Shown here in pieces: positions 29,457-37,529 of a stretch of DNA of 64,000 nt (position 1 is its first letter; each line of letters starts with the position of its first letter). The stretch comes from Vibrio parahaemolyticus (GTDB taxonomy: Bacteria; Pseudomonadota; Gammaproteobacteria; Enterobacterales; Vibrionaceae). The notes below the pieces were generated by a model. It saw only the letters and a list, made by a program, of their open reading frames with translations. It did no database searches and was not told the DNA's origin. The stretch covers positions 558,001-622,000 of the forward strand of contig NZ_UHIL01000001.1 in the NCBI RefSeq assembly GCF_900460535.1, written 5' to 3'. Made by a program: the position numbers and the translations under genes.

Positions 29457-31409
29457 TTAAGCCGCTTGTTGACCGCCAAGGATGTTTAGAATTTCTTCTA
29501 CATCGTTGGTGCTGGTTAGCTTCTCAATTGCTTCCGGCTCATCGAGCGCGTTCGTAATGGTGGTGATCACCTGGATGTGCTCATCGTTCTTAGCGGCAAT
29601 GCCGATAACCAGTTTCGCGACATCGTCGTCATCTTCAGTAAATTGGATACCCGATGGGTATTGGCAGATTACAATGCCAGTTTTCTTCACGCGGTCTTTC
29701 GCTTCTACGGTGCCATGAGGAACCGCGATAGACTCGCCAAGGTAAGTTGGAACCAACGCTTCACGTTCAAACATCGCGTCTACGTATTCTGGTTCTGCGT
29801 AGCCAAGTTCAACCAATTTGTTGCCTGCAAAGCGGATGGCTTCTTCTTTGTTGGCTGCTTTCAAACCTAGATGAATGTTTTCACGCTGGATTTGGAAAAC
29901 CGATGGCTGTTGTGGCTCAAAGCTGTCGTCGTTGGCAGCAAGCACCGATACTTTGACCATGTGATCGTCATTCGCAGCCGACTGTTTTTGTGCTGCCAGT
30001 AACTTGGTGACTAGCTGGTTGTACATTTCGCTGTCTAGGAAGTTAGTCAATGAAATGTGGTGTGCGTTTGGAGCATGCTTACGTGCACGATCCGTCAAGT
30101 CTTTGTGTGTAATCACGATATCTGCACTCTCTGGTAAGCTGTTGATAGCAAGGTTGGTTACGTGGACGTTCAGACCTGCGTCCTGAACTTTCTTACGTAG
30201 CATGCTCGCACCCATGGCGCTTGAGCCCATGCCCGCATCACAAGCGACAATGATGCTTTGTACTGTCGCTAGGTCTACGTCACCTTTGCTTTCGTTGTTT
30301 ACCACTGCGCCGTTTTTCGATGCAGATTTCATGTCTTTCATTTGCGATGTGGCTTTTTCTAGTGCCGCTTCATCGCCATCTTCTTCTGTCGAGGTTTGCG
30401 TTTTCATCAGTAGCGACGCAACCGCGAATGACACGCCTGTTGCTGCCGCGATAGAGGCAAGAACGCCAACAATTGAGCCTTTTTGAGTCATCAACAAGAT
30501 TGCAAAGATTGAACCTGGTGATGCTGGAGAAACGATGCCCGCGTTAAACATGGTTAGAACGAACACGCCAGTCATACCACCTGCAATAGCCGCAAGGATC
30601 AGACGTGGGTTCATTAGAATATACGGGAAGTAAATCTCGTGAATGCCACCGAAGAAATGGATGATGGATGCACCGCCAGCCGTTTGGCGAGCCGTACCTT
30701 TGCCAAACACCATGTAAGCCAGCAGGATACCCAAGCCCGGACCAGGGTTCGCTTCGATCAAGAAGAAGATCGATTGACCAGTCTCTGACGCTTGCTGAAT
30801 ACCCAGTGGAGAGAAGATGCCGTGGTTGATCGCGTTATTTAGGAACAGGATCTTCGCTGGCTCAACAAAAATAGAAGTCAGTGGCAGAAGGTGCGCTGAA
30901 ACAAGGAAGTTTACGCCAGCTGCCAATGCGCCTGAAAGCACTTTGACAAATGGGCCGATAAGGAAGAAAGCCAGAATGGCGCACAGCATACCGATGATGC
31001 CCGCAGAGAAGTTGTTGACCAACATCTCGAAGCCGCTTTTTACTTTACCGTCGATGTAGTTATCGAATTTTTTGATTGCCCAGCCACCCATTGGGCCAAC
31101 CATCATTGCGCCCATAAACATTGGGATGTCGGTACCGACGATCACGCCCATGGTTGTGATTGCACCAACGACCGCGCCGCGATCGCCGCCCACTAACTTA
31201 CCACCGGTGTAACCGATAAGTAGTGGCAGCAAGTAAGTGATCATAGGCCCAACCATGGAAGCTAACGTCTCATTTGGTAGCCATCCGGTTGGGATAAATA
31301 GAGCAGTGATAAAGCCCCACGCGATAAACGCGCCGATGTTAGGCATTACCATGTTTGACAGAAAACGACCAAAATTTTGTATCTTGATCTTGGCATCTGG
31401 TGATATCAT
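29457..31409 (-). CDS. mtlA: MtlA, PTS mannitol transporter EIICBA
   Basis: A 650-aa fused phosphotransferase permease that imports mannitol as mannitol 1-phosphate. The membrane IIC domain (about 1-345) begins MISPDAKIKIQNFGRFLSNMVMPNIGAFIAWG. The IIB domain contains IIVACDAGMGSSAMGASML with the phosphocysteine. The C-terminal IIA domain contains YLGESIAVPHGT with the phosphohistidine. I chose ATG 31409 (GGGGAATTG upstream); an in-frame start 18 codons earlier is rejected because the extension is charged and unlike the family. The long upstream region has a CRP box and is the place where V. cholerae encodes the antisense RNA MtlS. Confidence 0.96.
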   Translation of the reverse strand: MISPDAKIKIQNFGRFLSNMVMPNIGAFIAWGFITALFIPTGWLPNETLASMVGPMITYLLPLLIGYTGGKLVGGDRGAVVGAITTMGVIVGTDIPMFMGAMMVGPMGGWAIKKFDNYIDGKVKSGFEMLVNNFSAGIIGMLCAILAFFLIGPFVKVLSGALAAGVNFLVSAHLLPLTSIFVEPAKILFLNNAINHGIFSPLGIQQASETGQSIFFLIEANPGPGLGILLAYMVFGKGTARQTAGGASIIHFFGGIHEIYFPYILMNPRLILAAIAGGMTGVFVLTMFNAGIVSPASPGSIFAILLMTQKGSIVGVLASIAAATGVSFAVASLLMKTQTSTEEDGDEAALEKATSQMKDMKSASKNGAVVNNESKGDVDLATVQSIIVACDAGMGSSAMGASMLRKKVQDAGLNVHVTNLAINSLPESADIVITHKDLTDRARKHAPNAHHISLTNFLDSEMYNQLVTKLLAAQKQSAANDDHMVKVSVLAANDDSFEPQQPSVFQIQRENIHLGLKAANKEEAIRFAGNKLVELGYAEPEYVDAMFEREALVPTYLGESIAVPHGTVEAKDRVKKTGIVICQYPSGIQFTEDDDDVAKLVIGIAAKNDEHIQVITTITNALDEPEAIEKLTSTNDVEEILNILGGQQAA

Positions 31410-32019
31410 AACAATTCCCCGTTCGATGTTCTGATGAATATGTTGTCGTAAACGGTTCGCCAAAACCGCTTGTTTGATTGCTTAGTACCCAATCAATTTA
31501 CCACACATTTTCCAATTGGAACTGACGACGGGTTTTTCGTGATCAACCCCCGCATTTCTTCGGATGAAAAGCATTTTTTAAGTGATGATGATCAATTAAT
31601 TGATATGTAACTTAATAACAAAAAATGACTTTCAAATCTGTCAATAAAAATATTAGTGATCAATTCGATCTTCTGACAAATATAAAATCAAAATTCATTG
31701 TGATTTAGATCACCTTTAATTTCTTTTTTAATTCAAATTAAATGCCTGAAGCGATCAAGGTCACATTTTGTTTGGCGTTCGGTTTGATTGGAAATGTGAT
31801 CTATAACCATTTTGAGGTTTTGTGAAAGTTTATAACGTGAACGTTTGCGCGATGTTGGCGTTTTGTGGATTAAAGCTGGAGATGAGTGGCCTTTTTGCGA
31901 TGAGTTTAACTAAACACTTTGTTTTTAATGTTTTATGAGCAAATAACGTATCACGCTGCACACGTTTTGTTTAGAGCGATTTTGAGCAGCGCGATACCTC
32001 CTACGTTTGTAGACGACGG
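31410..32019. promoter_or_regulatory. mtlA upstream region
   Basis: About 610 AT-rich bases between mtlA and olsF (olsF points toward mtlA). It holds the mtlA promoter, a CRP box at 31699-31714, a second CRP half-site-like TGTGATCTATAACCA near 31795, and a hairpin TTGATTG-N9-CAATCAA at 31474-31496. On the plus strand TTGACA (31355-31360) and TATCTT 19 nt later could start an antisense RNA through the mtlA ribosome site. Confidence 0.5.
31699..31714 (-). promoter_or_regulatory. CRP-cAMP binding site of the mtl operon
   Basis: TGTGATTTAGATCACC matches the CRP consensus TGTGA-N6-TCACA at all but the last position. It lies about 290 nt upstream of mtlA. Catabolite control of mannitol genes by CRP is standard in gammaproteobacteria. 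Confidence 0.8.
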
Positions 32020-33768
32020 TTAATTGTTCATAGCTAAATACTCGCGCGCGTTTTCACTGCCCATATAACGTGCAAGCGTTTTCTCAGGTACATCGCGTAA
32101 ATCCACCATAATCAATCCATCCAGTGCGTTGTTAAACGCAGGATCGACGTTAAAACACACCAACTTACCATTCAAACTCAAATATTGGCGCAGTAATACC
32201 GGGACGCCTTTGCCTTCATCAATTCGAGCGATCACGCGAGATAGTAATTGTAAATCTCCCAATGCGGTTAGCATGCTGGTATTCCAGTTTAAGTTGGTTT
32301 CTGGCAGTGGGTTTGACGGAGTGACGTATTCGGCGCAGTCGTTGTCGTAGTGGTGTAAGGTCATCGATTGTGCCAGCAACTGACGCGCGGTATGGCTGTA
32401 ATCATTGCTGATGCTCACTGGGCCAAATAAGTGCGTGTATTCAGGATGTTGATGAACAAAAGTCGCTATGCCTTTCCAGAGTAAGAGTAGGGCACTCATG
32501 CTTTTTTGATATTGCTCGGCAATCACAGAACGACCCATTTCAATCGACTTGCCCATTTGATCGAGAAAGCGTTGGTCATAGTTGAACAAGGTGCGCGAAT
32601 ACAATCCTTCTACGCCATATTTCGCCAATAATTGATCAACTAATCCAAGACGGTAAGCACCTACCATGCATTGGTTCTCACGATCCCACACAAACAGGTG
32701 CAGGTAATCATGATCGAAATGATCGATGTCTATCGCTTGTCCGGTCCCTTCGCCAACTTGACGGAAATTGTGCTCTCGCAAGCGGCCAATTTCATGCAGG
32801 AGAGATGGGATCTGCTGTGCGTTGGCGCAGTACACGTCGAACTCGCCATTTTGAAGCAATTGGGTTTCTGTCGGTAAGCTGTGCAGCTCTTCAAGTAACT
32901 GGCCTATGGGTAACCCTGCCGCAATAGGTAAGAGATCATTGTCTGAGACCGTTTGCTGAGTGGCACTTACATCGCGGTTAAGCAGGTAGGTGTTGAGCCT
33001 CAGATAATTGACGATCTGATCATCGTTGAGGTTATTGAGTTCTTTAAATTTGATTGCTTGCCCAAAGGACAACTCAATAGTTTTTGCGCTCTTGTTGAGC
33101 AGCTCTCTTCCTAACATCAAGGTACGTAAAAGAGGGTGGATTTTACCTGCCATGTAGAAGCGTTTAGAGTTCTGCCCACGAATGAAGACGGGAACAGTGG
33201 CGGCTTTGTTCTTACGAATTAACGCGCTGACACTGCGGCTCCATTCTTTGTCTTCTAAACGCTGTTGTTTGGCATCCACCAACTGTGACACTTCACCCGC
33301 AGGGAAAACCAATAACAAGCCGCCATTCGCAAGGTGTTTGTTGGCTGCTCTAAGTGCCTTCATGTTTGACTTGACCGCATCTTTGCCCTCGAATACGTCG
33401 ACACCAATAAAAAGTTGGTCGAGCTCTGGCACGGTTTTTAGGTACTGATTCGCTAAAATTTGGATATCGTCTCGTACCATCAACAGTAGTTCGGCGAGAA
33501 TCACGCCTTCAACACAGCCGAGAGGGTGATTCGCCACAATGACGGTTGCGCCTTGCTTTGGCACTGAGCCGAGCGAACCATGGGCAATGCGATAGTCGAT
33601 ACCCAAAATATCCAGTGTGAATCGCAAGAAAGTTTTGGTATCCGCATTCGCTGGGCGTTGGGCGTAGAATTTATCGAGCTGACTTAAACCCGTAGCCCAT
33701 TCTGCAACGTTTTCACCAATGCCAAACGGCGTTTTACGAGGGAGACGAAAAGGGGTCGAACTATCCAT
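32020..33768 (-). CDS. olsF: OlsF, bifunctional ornithine-lipid synthase (acyltransferase + GNAT)
   Basis: A 582-aa two-domain protein often annotated as a 'hemolysin'. The N-terminal part (about 60-270) is a PlsC/OlsA-like O-acyltransferase with ANHPLGCVEG (variant of the NHX4D motif) and VFPAGEVS (variant of EGTR). The C-terminal part (about 310-580) is an OlsB-like GNAT N-acyltransferase with CANAQQIPSLLHEIGRLREHNFRQVGEGTG and VGAYRLG. This order matches OlsF of Serratia and VC0489 of V. cholerae, which make phosphorus-free ornithine lipids under phosphate limitation. VC0489 is likewise near glmS. I chose ATG 33768 (MDSSTPF); GAGGTAAAT precedes it. A phased Pho box and -10 box lie 31-86 nt upstream. 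Confidence 0.85.
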   Translation of the reverse strand: MDSSTPFRLPRKTPFGIGENVAEWATGLSQLDKFYAQRPANADTKTFLRFTLDILGIDYRIAHGSLGSVPKQGATVIVANHPLGCVEGVILAELLLMVRDDIQILANQYLKTVPELDQLFIGVDVFEGKDAVKSNMKALRAANKHLANGGLLLVFPAGEVSQLVDAKQQRLEDKEWSRSVSALIRKNKAATVPVFIRGQNSKRFYMAGKIHPLLRTLMLGRELLNKSAKTIELSFGQAIKFKELNNLNDDQIVNYLRLNTYLLNRDVSATQQTVSDNDLLPIAAGLPIGQLLEELHSLPTETQLLQNGEFDVYCANAQQIPSLLHEIGRLREHNFRQVGEGTGQAIDIDHFDHDYLHLFVWDRENQCMVGAYRLGLVDQLLAKYGVEGLYSRTLFNYDQRFLDQMGKSIEMGRSVIAEQYQKSMSALLLLWKGIATFVHQHPEYTHLFGPVSISNDYSHTARQLLAQSMTLHHYDNDCAEYVTPSNPLPETNLNWNTSMLTALGDLQLLSRVIARIDEGKGVPVLLRQYLSLNGKLVCFNVDPAFNNALDGLIMVDLRDVPEKTLARYMGSENAREYLAMNN

Positions 33769-33798
33769 ATTTACCTCAGCGTACAAGTGGCTGATCGG

Positions 33799-33854
33799 AT
33801 AGTAGAAATTACAGATGACAGTTCAGAGGCAAATCCATGAGCCTTTGGTGACAA
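33799..33854 (-). promoter_or_regulatory. Probable PhoB-dependent promoter of olsF
   Basis: On the minus strand, four 7-mers start exactly 11 nt apart: TTGTCAC (33854), GGCTCAT (33843), TTGCCTC (33832), CTGTCAT (33821). The last is a perfect Pho half-site and the first matches 5 of 7. A -10 box TACTAT (33804-33799) begins 10 nt after the last half-site, the usual PhoB promoter geometry, and no -35 box is needed. The inner two half-sites are weak. Confidence 0.6.
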
Positions 33855-33905
33855 ACTGGTGAAGCTTTGTTGACCAAAGGCGAAGGGGATAGGACAGCTT
33901 TAGCG

Positions 33906-34172
33906 TTACGTTTTGTCGCCAGCAAACATCAGGATACTCAGAGAGTTGAGCGTTTCACCGAGACTTTCTAGTGAGCTCAAGACCTGTTTGGTCGGCTCAT
34001 TATCTAGCAGAATTTGACCATCAAAGCTTTTCCCTTCGTATTGCTGTTCATTACACGCATCCGCTTGGGGTTCTTGTGTTGAGTTGTCATCTATAGCTAA
34101 GTCGTCAGCACTCAAACAGGCCGTTGAGACAAATAATCCGCCTAGAACCACCAACCATTTTGTTTTCAACAT
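33906..34172 (-). CDS. Small secreted protein, unknown
   Basis: An 88-aa protein with a signal peptide (MLKTKWLVVLGGLFVSTACLSA; a Cys just before the cleavage zone makes a lipoprotein possible but the lipobox STAC is atypical). The mature part is acidic with two further Cys-poor stretches (ADDLAIDDNSTQEPQADACNEQQYEG) and a C-terminal amphipathic helix (EPTKQVLSSLESLGETLNSLSILMF). I do not recognise a family. It lies upstream of olsF on the same strand, but the Pho-type promoter between them suggests separate transcription. A frame start at GTG 34187 is an alternative. Confidence 0.55.
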   Translation of the reverse strand: MLKTKWLVVLGGLFVSTACLSADDLAIDDNSTQEPQADACNEQQYEGKSFDGQILLDNEPTKQVLSSLESLGETLNSLSILMFAGDKT

Positions 34173-34335
34173 AATCTTAAAATTCACAATAAAACACTGT
34201 TCAATTTTAATTAATTTTATTCACCATTTCGAACGATATGACAAAAATTTAGCTTTAGGTCGCCATTTTCTGGCCATAGTTGAGCTATGTTATCGATACT
34301 ACGAATTGTTAGTTTTGGCGAAATTAGGAGGATGA

Positions 34336-35055
34336 ATGGAGAAGATTTCCAATAAAGCGTCAATATGGCTCGGGCTGTGTCTGATAATAGGTTTAGGAGT
34401 ATTGGGCTTTTTTATTCAGCAAACAGCAGTCAAATACAAAGCCTATGAGCGAGTGGTAACGGTGAAGGGATTGTCTGAGCGAGAATACCCGGCAGATACC
34501 GTCATTTGGCCAATCCAATTTACGGTAGCCAGCAATGATATGGGCGCGATGTTTGATGACATAGACCAACAAACGCGTTTGATTCTCGATTTTTTAACCG
34601 CAAAAGGCTTAACTGACAAAAACATTTCGCTGTCTTCGCCTTCAGTGATAGACCGTAAAGCGCAGCAATATGGTGGTGAGCAAGACATTGAGTATCGTTA
34701 TTTAGCATCCCGAACGGTCACGGTTTACAGCCAAAATATCAATGTGGTTCGTGCGGCGATTAATGAGATTGGTGAACTTGGGAAACAAGGCGTGATTCTT
34801 AATCAAGATCCTTATGCAAACCGAATCGAATACAGTTTCACGAAACTTAATGACATCAAACCAGACATGATCGAAGAGGCGACCAAAAACGCCCGCGAGG
34901 TGGCACAAAAGTTTGCGAAAGACTCACAAAGCTCATTAGGAAAGATCAAGCGAGCGACGCAAGGTCAGTTCTCCATTTATGACCGCGATAGCAATACGCC
35001 TTACATTAAAAAAGTCCGAGTGGTATCGACGGTTCAATATTACCTTTCTGACTAA
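34336..35055 (+). CDS. SIMPL (DUF541) domain membrane-anchored protein
   Basis: A 239-aa protein with an N-terminal hydrophobic anchor or uncleaved signal (about 9-31) and a SIMPL/DUF541 domain over most of its length (VTVKGLSEREYPADTVIWPIQFTVASNDMG..., and EATKNAREVAQKFAKDSQSSLGKIKRATQGQFSI near the end). SIMPL proteins are periplasmic; the E. coli member YggE reduces oxidative stress and a BP26 homologue forms channel-like oligomers, but no molecular activity is settled. AGGAGG precedes the ATG. It is followed by a bidirectional terminator shared with the DUF4382 gene. Confidence 0.85.
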   Translation: MEKISNKASIWLGLCLIIGLGVLGFFIQQTAVKYKAYERVVTVKGLSEREYPADTVIWPIQFTVASNDMGAMFDDIDQQTRLILDFLTAKGLTDKNISLSSPSVIDRKAQQYGGEQDIEYRYLASRTVTVYSQNINVVRAAINEIGELGKQGVILNQDPYANRIEYSFTKLNDIKPDMIEEATKNAREVAQKFAKDSQSSLGKIKRATQGQFSIYDRDSNTPYIKKVRVVSTVQYYLSD

Positions 35056-35057
35056 GT

Positions 35058-35087
35058 AAAAAGCCGCTCAGTACGAGCGGCTTTTTT
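35058..35087. terminator. Bidirectional terminator between SIMPL and DUF4382 genes
   Basis: AAAAAGCCGCTC / GAGCGGCTTTTTT stem with a short loop. Confidence 0.9.
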
Positions 35088-35098
35088 AATATGGTGAC

Positions 35099-35965
35099 TT
35101 AAAGAATGGGATTAATGTCCTGAGTTGTCAGCTCTGTCTCGACAACATCAACTGGCGCGTTGAGTGGAGCTGTCGCGCCCATATCGCCCATGGTTGAGCG
35201 ATCCATAGAACCCGCATACAGGTAAACAGAGTGAACGGCAGGCACATCATGAATCGCGTTCCATGCCGCACTGTCTGCTTCGCAAGCTTGGTATTGCACG
35301 TTACTTACTGTGCCAGCGATATGGCCTGAATCTGATGCGTTCACCAAACTTACGGCATTCGAGTTCATGTTCATATGATCTTGGCCGACTGGATCCGCCA
35401 GACCTTTACGCAAATCAAACTCTACAACGTAGCTATTGTGCCCAGTATGAACTTTTACATACTGACCTTTTTGGGAAAACTTCAAGCGACCCTGATCGCT
35501 GGTATCGGGCTTAAAGCCAAAGCAGCTACCACGACTTGGAACAACAAGACCTTTTACTGAGCCATCAGTTTTTTCGACATACGATAGAGACGTATCATTC
35601 AACTGTCGGCCATCTTTCGCGTAAACGCACATGGCGTAATCACCCGGAGCAATTTGTTGTTCGCTAATGATGGTTTTGGCATTTTTTCCTTGGTATTCCA
35701 TCAAATCAACTTGATGTAGAGCGCCGTTCTCGCTTGCGTCTAGCAGAATGTGATTGCCAGTTTGCTCGCCCGTTTCTGGGTCAAAGGGAATTAAAACCAC
35801 GTCTTTAAATGCTAAGACCACTTTGTTGGCGTCATCCACAGGTGCATCTGAGACACCAAGAGAAAACGTAGCGGATTCTGTATTTGATGAAGAGTCGTCG
35901 CCACCGCAGCCAGTCAGTAGCAGACCGCCTGAGATAGCAAGTAGAGGATAAGTGTATTTTTTCAT
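35099..35965 (-). CDS. DUF4382 lipoprotein
   Basis: A 288-aa lipoprotein: signal MKKYTYPLLAISGGLLLTGC with lipidated Cys20, followed by Gly and a short Asp/Ser linker (GGDDSSSNTESA). Residues about 32-190 are the DUF4382 domain (FSLGVSDAPVDDANKVVLAFKDVVLIPFD...LDASENGALHQVDLMEYQGKNAKTIISEQQIAPGDY), a beta-sandwich resembling carbohydrate-binding or adhesin folds. A second part holds a single-Cys YQACEADSAAW. Function unknown; location is probably the outer membrane (Gly at +2). AGAGGTCAAT precedes the ATG. Its upstream region contains two palindromes with identical centres. Confidence 0.8.
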   Translation of the reverse strand: MKKYTYPLLAISGGLLLTGCGGDDSSSNTESATFSLGVSDAPVDDANKVVLAFKDVVLIPFDPETGEQTGNHILLDASENGALHQVDLMEYQGKNAKTIISEQQIAPGDYAMCVYAKDGRQLNDTSLSYVEKTDGSVKGLVVPSRGSCFGFKPDTSDQGRLKFSQKGQYVKVHTGHNSYVVEFDLRKGLADPVGQDHMNMNSNAVSLVNASDSGHIAGTVSNVQYQACEADSAAWNAIHDVPAVHSVYLYAGSMDRSTMGDMGATAPLNAPVDVVETELTTQDINPIL

Positions 35966-36328
35966 ATTGACCTCTTGTGTTTACACTGCCGATAAACATC
36001 GAAGATTAGTCTCAGAGTCGAGACGAAATGTCATTGCTTAGTAATGACGGGGTCAATGTAAAAAAGGGAAATTCATAATGTGATATGGATTCCTAAAAAG
36101 CTATTTTTAAATCTATTGCTCAAGTGTAGCTGCGAAGCAGTAACTCCATTAACTTCGGCTCTACTTAGCTAAACAACGTGGTTGCTTAGTAACCACTTTC
36201 CCCATTTATACAAGCGCTTTTTTATAAAACTAAGTTCTTATTCGTAGTGAAATGAAGTTGATAATAATCAAAATAGATAGGTGATGAGGGGCGTAACGTA
36301 AGGTCGAATATTGCTAGAAGGAATTAGT
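35966..36328. promoter_or_regulatory. Divergent region between DUF4382 and the small membrane-protein gene
   Basis: 363 bases between divergent genes, AT-rich. It contains GTCATTGCTTAGTAATGAC (36030-36048) and GTGGTTGCTTAGTAACCAC (36178-36196), two 19-nt palindromes sharing the centre TTGCTTAGTAA but with different matching outer arms, and a longer imperfect hairpin at 36125-36165. Promoters were not resolved. Confidence 0.55.
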
Positions 36329-36604
36329 ATGATGGCATACAAATTTTTTATTCGAGAGCTACTAGGATTAGCGATCGTGGTTTCAGTTGTTTTTGGTGTA
36401 CTTGGCGTGATGCTCGATCTTTTCGCGCTTACGGCGCTGTGGGAACATCAAGATGCAATTGCTCAGATCTTTTTTCATGAGTCGTTTTATTTCATTGCAT
36501 TCTTAATCCCGCCATTTTTCCTATGGAAGATCATTAATCGTTCTGATTTGGTTACCGCCGCACAAAACTATATCGCGCTAAAGTTAGAAGCAGAAAGTCG
36601 ATAA
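36329..36604 (+). CDS. Small two-helix inner-membrane protein, unknown
   Basis: A 91-aa protein with two hydrophobic segments (about 8-30 LLGLAIVVSVVFGVLGVMLDLFAL and about 48-66 FYFIAFLIPPFFLWKII) and a short charged tail. I do not recognise a family. ATG 36329 has GAAGGA upstream; a tandem ATG follows immediately, and a TTG at 36311 would be a longer alternative. It stands alone, divergent from the DUF4382 gene, with a strong bidirectional terminator after it, which supports it being a real transcript. Confidence 0.6.
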   Translation: MMAYKFFIRELLGLAIVVSVVFGVLGVMLDLFALTALWEHQDAIAQIFFHESFYFIAFLIPPFFLWKIINRSDLVTAAQNYIALKLEAESR

Positions 36605-36637
36605 TCTAACTCAAAGTACGATTGATACCATTTGATA

Positions 36638-36680
36638 TGACAGAGGCTCATGCTTTGTTTCATGAGCCTCTGTCATTTTG
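36638..36680. terminator. Bidirectional terminator
   Basis: A 15-bp perfect stem (TGACAGAGGCTCATG / CATGAGCCTCTGTCA) with a 8-nt loop and a TTTTG tail, between convergent genes. Confidence 0.85.
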
Positions 36681-36725
36681 TCTCTCTGAGCAAGCAAGAT
36701 AGCTTGCTCAAGGATTAATTCTTAC

Positions 36726-37529
36726 TTAAAAGGCTGGTTCAATCGTTCCTTTGAAAGTGCTATTAAGGAAGTCGCGAATTTCTTGGGATTGGTAAATAGA
36801 GACGAACTTCTTGTAAGCCTCGTTGTTTCTGTCGGCTTCACGAGTCGCAATAACCATAACAGCGAGAGGTGCGTCTTTGGACTCTAGGAAAATACTTTGC
36901 TTCTTAGGGTCTAAGCCTGAAGACATCACGTAATTCATCGTAATAGCTGCGGCATCAACGTCATCCAGCGTTCTTGGCAGCTGCGCCGCATCCACCTCAA
37001 CGAACTCCAGTTCTTTTTGATTGCTCTTAATATCGGTTAACGCGGCTTTATGGCCAACACCTGGTTTAAGCTCAATCAAGCCCGCATCAGCGAGTAGTAA
37101 CAGCCCTCGGCCTCCATTAGTTGGGTCGTTTGGAATGGCAATTCTGGCACGGTTTGGTAACTCTTCTAACGAACGGTATTTATTGGAATAAATACCCATG
37201 CGCATCAAGATAGATTGGCCAATTGAAACGAGCTGAGAGTTATGACTGCTGTTGAAGTTATCCAAAAAAGGTTGGTGTTGGTAGCTGTTAATATCGATGC
37301 TACCGTCACTCAGCGCGGCGTTAGGTGTCACGTAATCAGAGAACTCGATGACTTCAACATTTAGCCCTTGCTTTGCCGCTTCTTTCGCTACTGCTTCAAC
37401 TACTTGTGCATGTGGCCCAACCGTAGCTCCGACTTTGATTACTGAATTATCTTTTTCTCCGCAGGCACTTAAGCTGAGCGCAGCAGCGAGAACCCAAGAC
37501 AACTTTTTGATGTGACCTAAATTTGTCAT
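36726..37529 (-). CDS. MetQ/NlpA-family substrate-binding lipoprotein
   Basis: A 267-aa periplasmic binding lipoprotein: signal with LSAC, lipidated Cys23. The mature protein has the NlpA/MetQ fold signatures IKVGATVGPHAQVVEAVAKEAAKQGLNVEVIEFSDYVTPNAALSDGSIDINSYQHQPFLDNFN and PNDPTNGGRGLLLLADAGLIELKPG. Such proteins bind methionine (or related amino acids) for the MetNI ABC transporter. No metN or metI is next to it, so it is an orphan that either feeds a transporter elsewhere or has another role, as NlpA does. Asp after lipid Cys is absent (Gly-Glu), so outer-membrane sorting is possible. Confidence 0.85.
   Translation of the reverse strand: MTNLGHIKKLSWVLAAALSLSACGEKDNSVIKVGATVGPHAQVVEAVAKEAAKQGLNVEVIEFSDYVTPNAALSDGSIDINSYQHQPFLDNFNSSHNSQLVSIGQSILMRMGIYSNKYRSLEELPNRARIAIPNDPTNGGRGLLLLADAGLIELKPGVGHKAALTDIKSNQKELEFVEVDAAQLPRTLDDVDAAAITMNYVMSSGLDPKKQSIFLESKDAPLAVMVIATREADRNNEAYKKFVSIYQSQEIRDFLNSTFKGTIEPAF

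Noticed and set aside
34189-34335. Pho box or operator upstream of the SIMPL gene
   Set aside because: AT-rich DNA with no 11-nt phased half-sites or clear palindrome.
36125-36165. Long hairpin GTAG..CGAAG / CTTCG..CTAC considered as a small RNA terminator
   Set aside because: The stem has several mismatches and no T-run follows, so it is not supported as a terminator.
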